This document shows positions 59,176 through 64,000 of a DNA stretch of 64,000 bases, piece after piece. Source of the DNA: Candidatus Methylomirabilis sp. (GTDB lineage Bacteria > Methylomirabilota > Methylomirabilia > Methylomirabilales > Methylomirabilaceae); contig NSJM01000003.1 of assembly GCA_002634395.1 (NCBI GenBank), positions 1-64,000 on the forward strand. The letters run 5' to 3'. Each line of letters starts with the position of its first letter. Positions within the stretch are counted from its first letter, which is position 1. The position numbers and the translations under genes are program-made. The notes under the pieces are model-generated. The model was not told where the DNA came from and did no database searches. It saw nothing but the letters and a program-made list of their open reading frames with translations.

Positions 59176-59705
59176 TACCTCTCGGCGCGAAGCTCTTCTA
59201 ACCGCCGTTTGAGATTATCTGCCATCTGCTCGACCTTGGTCTGCAGGGCCGGAGATCCTTCGTGAGCAATAGACGCCGCCAGCTCTTCCCAGTGGGAGGC
59301 GTAGAGGTGCGCAATATCGGTCAGTCGCCTCACCAATCTCTCGCCGATTGGATCAGGATCGCCGCGCTCCTGGTAGGTGATCCCGGCCGAATCGAGTTGG
59401 ATGTACTCCACCCAGTGGAGCGCTCCCTTATACCAATGCAAGCGAAGGATCTGAGCCTGGCAACGCCGGTTCACCAGCTCTGATCGCAAGAGGTCGGTGG
59501 TCTCGAGGTCTGCCGGTTCCCGTTGTAACTCTGCAGCGCGGGTAATCTCATACGCTTGCTGCCGGGTCATGCCGATCGCAAGCCGATCGTACATGACGGC
59601 GTAGGGAAGCGGCGCTTTATAGTCAGCGCCCCAGGTGACAGCCGGACAGGTGAACAATAGATATGCGCAGAAGGCAAAGAGTGTGAGCGACTGCTTCATT
59701 CCCAT
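59175..59705 (-). CDS. exported protein of unknown function
   Basis: A 176-aa protein with a signal peptide (MKQSLTLFAFCAYLLFTCPAVTWGA). The mature part is helical and charged: YDRLAIGMTRQQAYEITRAAEL, NRRCQAQILRLHWYKGALHWVEYIQLDSAG (in parts). The GMTRQQAYEITR segment recalls BamE/SmpA-like 'IGMTxxQV' starts, but the rest does not match well. I do not recognise the family. ATG 59705 or 59699 is the likely start. It is the third gene of a five-gene minus-strand set. Confidence 0.7.
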   Translation of the reverse strand: MGMKQSLTLFAFCAYLLFTCPAVTWGADYKAPLPYAVMYDRLAIGMTRQQAYEITRAAELQREPADLETTDLLRSELVNRRCQAQILRLHWYKGALHWVEYIQLDSAGITYQERGDPDPIGERLVRRLTDIAHLYASHWEELAASIAHEGSPALQTKVEQMADNLKRRLEELRAER

Positions 59706-59774
59706 AGACGAAGCGACTGTCCTTATCCGGCATCTATCGGTTGGAATGCAGGACCGGGAACCCGGTGCAATCAA

Positions 59775-60218
59775 TTAAAAAGACAAGCGGCCAGGCGGCG
59801 GCATCGGGGCTGACTGCGGCCTTGGGGTGGCCAGAAGCCGGCGGTCGGTCTGTTCCAGGATGAGAGGCGGCCACCATGTGGACCAGGTCCAAATACCCGA
59901 TAAATCGCCTCTGGTCAGGACTTCCACCTGTGATCGTTCGGCCCCCATGTCCCGGACAGCGACATACACGATCTCTCCCATGCTCTGTTCCCGGTATGCA
60001 GTAGAGAAGTACGTAAGGCGCGAATTTGAATGGCTCGGGACCAGATCAGTCGGAAAGAAGTTCAGGTCTCGAAGCGCCTGGTTCACAGCTACGAGAGTGT
60101 CTTTGGCGGGGTGCGGGTAGGATTTGATCGCTCGACCGTCGTCGGGAAAGCCTGCGCAGCCCGCCATGCCCAGGAAGAGCAACAACGTCAGAAATTGTCG
60201 GTAGCGTCGGTCGCGCAT
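59775..60218 (-). CDS. small lipoprotein of unknown function
   Basis: A 147-aa protein with a lipoprotein signal (FLTLLLFLGMAGCAG, lipobox GMAGC). The mature domain has KDTLVAVNQALRDLNFFPTD and VYVAVRDMGAERSQVEVLTRGDL. It ends in a proline-rich stretch. The domain outline (a small alpha/beta fold after the lipobox) resembles that of the DUF3568-like neighbour. The in-frame start at 60317 overlaps the neighbour, so ATG 60218 is preferred. Confidence 0.7.
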   Translation of the reverse strand: MRDRRYRQFLTLLLFLGMAGCAGFPDDGRAIKSYPHPAKDTLVAVNQALRDLNFFPTDLVPSHSNSRLTYFSTAYREQSMGEIVYVAVRDMGAERSQVEVLTRGDLSGIWTWSTWWPPLILEQTDRRLLATPRPQSAPMPPPGRLSF

Positions 60219-60237
60219 GATGCCCGTTTCGGCGAAC

Positions 60238-60660
60238 TTATGATGCGCCCTTGAGAACCACGGCAATCTCGCCCTGGATCCGTTCAGAGGCGGAGCGATC
60301 ACCGAAGGTGCCGACACGAACCCGCACCGAGGTCGTGTCTCTCGTAATCGGTAAGACGGTGACCGTCACGGACGTGCCGTCCAAGTCGGCCCCGCTTGCC
60401 CTGGCGCTGATCCGGTCCTTCTGCGTTTCTGAGATGGTGATATGCATCGTCCGTAAGGCATGAAGGGCCGCGTCCCACGCTGTGTTGTAAGGAGCGGTGT
60501 GGACCTGTTCGAATTCAGCCTTAGCATAGGTAGTGCCGGCAACGCCGCTGGTCGCACCTACGCCTACGAGGATCATGGGGCACCCCTGCAACGCCCAGGC
60601 CAGCGCCGGAAGAAGCACCGATGCGATTCGCCGGAGCAATCGAGAACGGTGTATGATCAT
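60238..60660 (-). CDS. DUF3568-like lipoprotein
   Basis: A 140-aa protein with lipobox LQGC near residue 27. It continues VGATSGVAGTTYAKAEFEQVHTAPYNTAWDAALHAL (in parts), HITISETQKDRISARASGADLDG and TSVRVRVGTFGDRSASERI. This is the pattern of DUF3568 lipoproteins, whose function is unknown. ATG 60660 overlaps the stop of a 39-codon ORF upstream (ATGA), so translation is probably coupled. Confidence 0.75.
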   Translation of the reverse strand: MIIHRSRLLRRIASVLLPALAWALQGCPMILVGVGATSGVAGTTYAKAEFEQVHTAPYNTAWDAALHALRTMHITISETQKDRISARASGADLDGTSVTVTVLPITRDTTSVRVRVGTFGDRSASERIQGEIAVVLKGAS

Positions 60661-60776
60661 TCTCCTGTTTCGTCTGCATCGTTTCGCTTCGCCAGCCACC
60701 AGGCCAACAGGATTGTCAATGCCATGAAGATCGGCGTGATGCCGTATGCAAGGGTGATAATCACAATCTGTCGCAT
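60657..60776 (-). CDS. 39-aa single-pass membrane peptide
   Basis: ATG 60776 to TGA 60659-60657 encodes MRQIVIITLAYGITPIFMAL followed by a hydrophobic run and a charged end (AKRNDADETGE). It has one membrane segment of about 24 residues and a hydrophilic tail. Its stop overlaps the start of the DUF3568 lipoprotein gene by four bases (ATGA), which supports real translation. The ribosome site is weak (GGAAAG upstream). The family is unknown. Confidence 0.55.
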   Translation of the reverse strand: MRQIVIITLAYGITPIFMALTILLAWWLAKRNDADETGE

Positions 60777-60807
60777 GCCTGTCTTTCCATCAGGGGCGAT
60801 CTACAGA

Positions 60808-61800
60808 CTATGCGGCGCGTGTCGCCTGGTTTGTATACGAGGAGGGCTCGATCTCCAGGCTGGGGCGCTCTCGAAGAAGTTCCTGAGGCAGGCCGAAGTT
60901 CACCTCCTCTTTGATCGATTCGATCTCCTCGATGTCGGTCACGCCCAACTCTCTGAAATAGTTGACGACGCCCTGGACCAGGTGCTCGGGGGCCGAAGCT
61001 CCCGCTGTGACCCCAATGATCCGCGTGTCCTCAAGCCATGCCGGATTGATCTCACTGACATCATCGATCAGGTAGGCCCGGACTCCCACCCCTTTGGCGA
61101 CCTCGATCAATCGCTTGGAATTCGAGCTGTTCTGTGAGCCGAGGGCCAGAATCAGATCAACGCGCGAGGCCAACTCTTTCAGTGCGGTCTGCCGATTCTG
61201 AGTCGCGTAGCAGATATCTTCCTTAGACGGAAAGGCTAATGCCGGGAACTTCCGTTTAAGGGCTTCAATGATCCCTGTGGTGTCATCCAGGCTGAGCGTG
61301 GTCTGCGTAATAACTGCTACCTTGGTGGGATCTGGAACATTCAGTTCCTCCAACTGCTCCGCTGACCCGATCACGGTGATGGCGTCCGGCGCCTCGCCCG
61401 TTGTCCCGATCACCTCATCGTGCCCTTTATGGCCGACAAGGATGATGGAGTGGCCTTCCCTGGCGAACTTGCTCGCCTCGTTGTGGACCTTGGTGACCAG
61501 TGGGCACGTCGCATCGATGACCTTTAACCGCTTAGCCGCAGCTTGGGCACGTACCTCCGGAGAGACCCCGTGGGCGCTATAGATAACCAGTGCGCCATCG
61601 GGAACCTCGTCCAGATCATCAACGAAGATCACCCCCTTTTTCCGGAGCTCGTCTACCACGTGCCGGTTATGAACGATCTCCTTCCGGACGTACACCTGCT
61701 CGTCGTACAGATCCAGGGCGATCTTGACCACATCGATGGCGCGGTCCACTCCGGCGCAAAACCCTCTCGGCGTGGCGAGGATCAGTTTTTCGACGGCCAC
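60808..61800 (-). CDS. ispH: 4-hydroxy-3-methylbut-2-enyl diphosphate reductase
   Basis: The last enzyme of the MEP isoprenoid pathway, an Fe-S reductase, 330 aa. Cluster ligands are Cys15 (TPRGFCAGVDRAI), the cysteine in IDATCPLVTKVH, and the one in DICYATQNRQ. EIVHNRHVVDELRKKG, YSAHGVSPEV, GHKGHDEVIGTTGE and GSQNSSNSKRL are standard. GTG 61800 has GAGGAG five to six bases upstream. It is in line with the small minus-strand genes that follow. Confidence 0.96.
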   Translation of the reverse strand: MAVEKLILATPRGFCAGVDRAIDVVKIALDLYDEQVYVRKEIVHNRHVVDELRKKGVIFVDDLDEVPDGALVIYSAHGVSPEVRAQAAAKRLKVIDATCPLVTKVHNEASKFAREGHSIILVGHKGHDEVIGTTGEAPDAITVIGSAEQLEELNVPDPTKVAVITQTTLSLDDTTGIIEALKRKFPALAFPSKEDICYATQNRQTALKELASRVDLILALGSQNSSNSKRLIEVAKGVGVRAYLIDDVSEINPAWLEDTRIIGVTAGASAPEHLVQGVVNYFRELGVTDIEEIESIKEEVNFGLPQELLRERPSLEIEPSSYTNQATRAA

Positions 61801-62068
61801 CAGAACTCCTCTTGACTCATAGCTTCCTTTACCCTCAATTGATGTGGAGTGCGGACATGGCAGGCATCATAGCAGGGGAGAACCACGCTGTCAAAACGCC
61901 ACCTTCTCCAAGGCCTTCATCACTTCGCAGCAGAAGGCTAACTGCCCTTTGGCTCCCTCGCCCTCATGCGGTTCCTGCCACAATACCATCACCATAGCCC
62001 GCTTGTACCATGTCTGTCAAGGGAGAGTCGCACGCTCGCACGCTTGGGTGTGGCTGTGGGAATGAGCC
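61801..62068. other. divergent intergenic region between ispH and the HAD gene
   Basis: No gene is visible. The region holds a putative ispH promoter on the minus strand. The rest has no structure that I recognise. Confidence 0.5.
61991..62020 (-). promoter_or_regulatory. putative promoter of ispH
   Basis: Read on the minus strand, TTGACA (62020-62015) is followed after 18 bases by TATGGT (61996-61991), a partial -10 match. The leader to the GTG start would be about 180 bases. Confidence 0.45.
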
Positions 62069-62097
62069 TTGACAGCGGTGGGATCGAACGATATAAG
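62069..62097 (+). promoter_or_regulatory. promoter of the HAD phosphatase gene
   Basis: TTGACA (62069-62074) and TATAAG (62092-62097) are spaced by 17 bases. The expected start is near 62104, about 30 bases before the ATG. Confidence 0.7.
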
Positions 62098-62134
62098 GAG
62101 ATGGATCATATCGAATGTAATCGAGGGGGGATCG

Positions 62135-62830
62135 ATGCCGCTAGAGGCTGTCATATTCGATGCCGGCAATACTGTCATGCTTATGAATTATGGTGTTGTG
62201 GCTAAGGCCCTGACCGCTGAGGGACTCCATGTCGATGAGGCGGCGGTGCGAGAGGCGGAGTATCGCGCCCGGGTGCGTCTCGATCCGGTCTTGGCCAGGC
62301 GTAATTCCACCGAAGCGCCGCAGATCTTTCAGACATACATGCGGTTCGTCTGTGATGGCTTGGGGGTGCAGTGGGGAGTGGCCGCGGAGCGGACCCTTCA
62401 TCGGATCGCCGAGTACCATCAGGAGCATAACCTCTGGAATCAGCCCGATCCTCACGCCCATGCCGCCCTTCGGACGCTGCATGGCCACGGGCTCACGCTC
62501 GGCATGATCTCGAATTCGAACGGCTGGGTCGAGCGGCTTGTGACGGAGAGCGGGCTGCGCCCGTACTTTCATTTCGTAGTGGACTCACGCCTGGTTGGGG
62601 TGGAAAAGCCTGACCCCAGGATCTTTCAGATCGCGCTGGACCAGGTCGGGATCAGTCCCGCCGAGGCCCTCTATATCGGCGATCTGTACTCTATCGATGT
62701 CGTGGGGGCGAGAGCGGCAGGCATGGGCGCGATTCTGCTCGATCCTGCCGGCCTATGGGACCACGTGGACTGCCCCAAAGCACGCGACCTGTCAGAAGCC
62801 GCCAACCTGGTTCTGATGCAGCTTTCATAA
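62135..62830 (+). CDS. HAD-superfamily hydrolase
   Basis: A 231-aa haloacid-dehalogenase-type protein. Motif I is FDAGNTVM (nucleophile Asp present, the usual second Asp replaced by Gly, as in several HAD subfamilies). Motif II is GMISNSNG, motif III is in VGVEKPDPRIFQIAL, and motif IV is YIGDLYSIDVVGARAAGM. A small-molecule phosphatase is likely; the substrate is unknown. ATG 62135 follows a G-rich ribosome site. The open frame continues upstream through the promoter and is not used. Confidence 0.88.
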   Translation: MPLEAVIFDAGNTVMLMNYGVVAKALTAEGLHVDEAAVREAEYRARVRLDPVLARRNSTEAPQIFQTYMRFVCDGLGVQWGVAAERTLHRIAEYHQEHNLWNQPDPHAHAALRTLHGHGLTLGMISNSNGWVERLVTESGLRPYFHFVVDSRLVGVEKPDPRIFQIALDQVGISPAEALYIGDLYSIDVVGARAAGMGAILLDPAGLWDHVDCPKARDLSEAANLVLMQLS

Positions 62831-62862
62831 ACCAGGGCTTGTCAACCCGCCCACCGCCAATC

Positions 62863-63537
62863 TCAATCTTCCTCATTACTGCATAAGAAGCGCCGCGTAT
62901 GGGGAGCAACGGTGGTCCCGGTAGTCGCCAGATCGCGCCGGAGCCTGGTCAGGTCCTCCGGCGTGTCTACGTCGAACCAGGGTGGGAGCGTTGCAACCTG
63001 TAGCCGTTGGGCTGCAGCGCGGTGGAGCGTCTCGGCCAAGACGGCGGCGCTACTCCAGGGGATATCATCGAAAAGTGTTCGGCAGGGGCGCTTAAGCCCG
63101 ATAAGATAATAGCCTCCGTCCTCTGCCGGGCCGAGCACAAGGTCTGTCGTTTCGTTCCGAAGTTGCGCGACCGCATCCAGCAGGTAGGGTGTGGGCAGGG
63201 TCGGGCTGTCGCTGTCGATGAGAATGACTGCGGGGTGACCTCGTTCCAGGAGGATCGCTGAGAGCCGATGAAGCCGGTCTCCAAGATTTGAACCGGCTTG
63301 TGGAATCAGCGTAAAGGTCTCAGGCAACAGCCCCAGCATCGATCGCCTTGCTCCGAGGGGAGTGTAGGTCAGGTACGGATCGATCCCGGGGAGACCGGCC
63401 ACCTGCAACAGCTTATCCAACAGGAGACACCGGTACAGTTCCGCCGCGCGCGCATAGCTTAATGGCGGAACGAGGCGCGTCTTGGTCTGACCTGCCTCAG
63501 GCGCCCTGGCCATTACTGCAATAGCATATCGTCGCAT
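62863..63537 (-). CDS. DUF2064 / TIGR04282-type glycosyltransferase-like protein
   Basis: A 224-aa protein: YAIAVMARAPEAGQTKTRLVPPL, QAGSNLGDRLHRL, AVILIDSDSPTLPTPYLLDA, LVLGPAEDGGYYLIGLK and WFDVDTPEDLTRLR. This is a nucleotide-diphospho-sugar-transferase fold of the DUF2064 family, often paired with a TIGR04283 GT2 enzyme, which is not seen here. The substrate is unknown. ATG 63537 gives the usual family start; an in-frame start at 63579 is possible. It is convergent with the HAD gene. Confidence 0.85.
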   Translation of the reverse strand: MRRYAIAVMARAPEAGQTKTRLVPPLSYARAAELYRCLLLDKLLQVAGLPGIDPYLTYTPLGARRSMLGLLPETFTLIPQAGSNLGDRLHRLSAILLERGHPAVILIDSDSPTLPTPYLLDAVAQLRNETTDLVLGPAEDGGYYLIGLKRPCRTLFDDIPWSSAAVLAETLHRAAAQRLQVATLPPWFDVDTPEDLTRLRRDLATTGTTVAPHTRRFLCSNEED

Positions 63538-64000
63538 AAGGGAAGCAGTCGGGATAATGTCACCTGAATCATATACCACCCGGAGGCTGTGTACTCATTA
63601 CGCACGACCTCTCGGCGCTGGAGTGTGCATTCCATCGGCGGCTACTCATCGATGGGAGCGGGCGCCCTCGTTTCAGTAAGCGTATCGAACCCGCCTTCGC
63701 TTGTCAATCCGATGCCGCGTTCCAAACATAGCGATTGCAACGTGTCATTGCGAACGACGTGAAGTACTCTGACCTGAACGGTCGTGCCGATCCAACGCGA
63801 AGCGAAGGGGAGGAATCCCGGAGATTGCCACGCACCCTTCGCCTGCCTGCCTGCGGCAGGGGTGCTCGCAATACCCCATGCGCGAGTAGCGCGTCCATGG
63901 GCATGAAAGGCTACGAGGTGAGATATTCAATCCCTGACCGCGCCATTGCGAGCGACCACCGGGAGCCTGTCTGCGTGCGGACCTGTCTGCCGTGTCGAAT
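63538..64000. other. gene-free end of window with dispersed repeats
   Basis: I see no convincing gene in these 463 bases. Copies of the GTCATTGCGAG-family repeat begin at 63744 (GTCATTGCGA) and 63943 (CCATTGCGAGCGA). A CCTGCCTGCGGCAGG hairpin lies at about 63845-63860. Short ORFs on the minus strand here run through repeat DNA. Confidence 0.55.

Noticed and set aside
63704-63930. Two short minus-strand ORFs at the end of the window
   Set aside because: They are read through dispersed repeat DNA and match no family.

Overview
The window reads as a chromosomal stretch from a GC-rich, diderm (LPS-making) bacterium. It carries BamA, Skp, the Lol exporter, a full set of lipid A and inner-core genes, and an assimilatory sulfate pathway. 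The mixture of a Gram-positive-style ClpC, a CysO/Mec/CysM-type cysteine route and proteobacterial-style Lpx genes fits deep-branching phyla such as NC10 (Methylomirabilota) or Nitrospirota/Desulfobacterota relatives. NC10 is my best guess, from gene content only; no rRNA or signature methane/nitrite gene lies here to settle it. No phage, insertion sequence, CRISPR array or rRNA operon was found.

Layout. 1-1050: tRNA-Val(CAC) and an MNT/HEPN pair. 1080-4891: biotin genes bioB-bioA-bioD plus an RlpA lipoprotein. 5009-8689: a decayed REC/HD-GYP gene, a membrane histidine kinase, a response regulator and a tiny MshEN-like ORF. 8826-12295: lysS-lolC-lolD behind a near-consensus promoter, then clpC. 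14943-30211: one long envelope operon, bamA-skp-lpxD-fabZ-lpxA-lpxI-gfo/idh-lpxB-acyltransferase-waaA-lpxK-lpxL-waaF::gmhB-GT9. 30538-31665: a repeat-rich beta-propeller protein with an IPTL-CTERM-like tail, bracketed by imperfect direct repeats. 31777-41218 (minus strand): purN-purH-purD-purE, then a glycolipid set (GT83-like transferase, GT2, flippase, PAP2 phosphatase), then selD. 41552-56373: sulfur assimilation. 56438-63537: a TPR protein, a second Skp-like protein, small envelope proteins, ispH, a HAD phosphatase and a DUF2064 protein.

Two points stand out. First, the window holds two apparent selenoproteins that plain ORF calling breaks. SelD has an in-frame UGA at its catalytic residue 17 (HGAG-Sec-GCK). 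A YeeE/YedE thiosulfate-transporter-like protein is cut by UGA exactly at a core cysteine (GG-Sec-GSG). Each UGA is followed at the right distance by a bacterial SECIS-like hairpin, and the YeeE hairpin has a GGUCA apical loop like that of E. coli fdhF.

Second, the sulfur region looks like a protein-thiocarboxylate system. It encodes ATP sulfurylase, APS reductase, siroheme sulfite reductase, TSUP and YeeE transporters, two TusA proteins, an Rrf2 regulator, CysK, a CysM of the CysO-dependent type, a JAMM peptidase (Mec/HcyD-like), a MoaD::MoeB fusion and a free MoaD whose Gly-Gly is masked by three residues. The free MoaD sits in an operon with a NIL-domain protein and a threonine-synthase homologue, behind a SAM-I riboswitch and its terminator. 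I infer that this operon makes homocysteine/methionine, with the 'ThrC' possibly acting as a thiocarboxylate-dependent O-phosphohomoserine sulfhydrylase.

The intergenic spaces hold several families of short degenerate tandem repeats (period 7 or 9) and dispersed hairpin repeats; one period-7 array encodes the C-terminus of LpxL.
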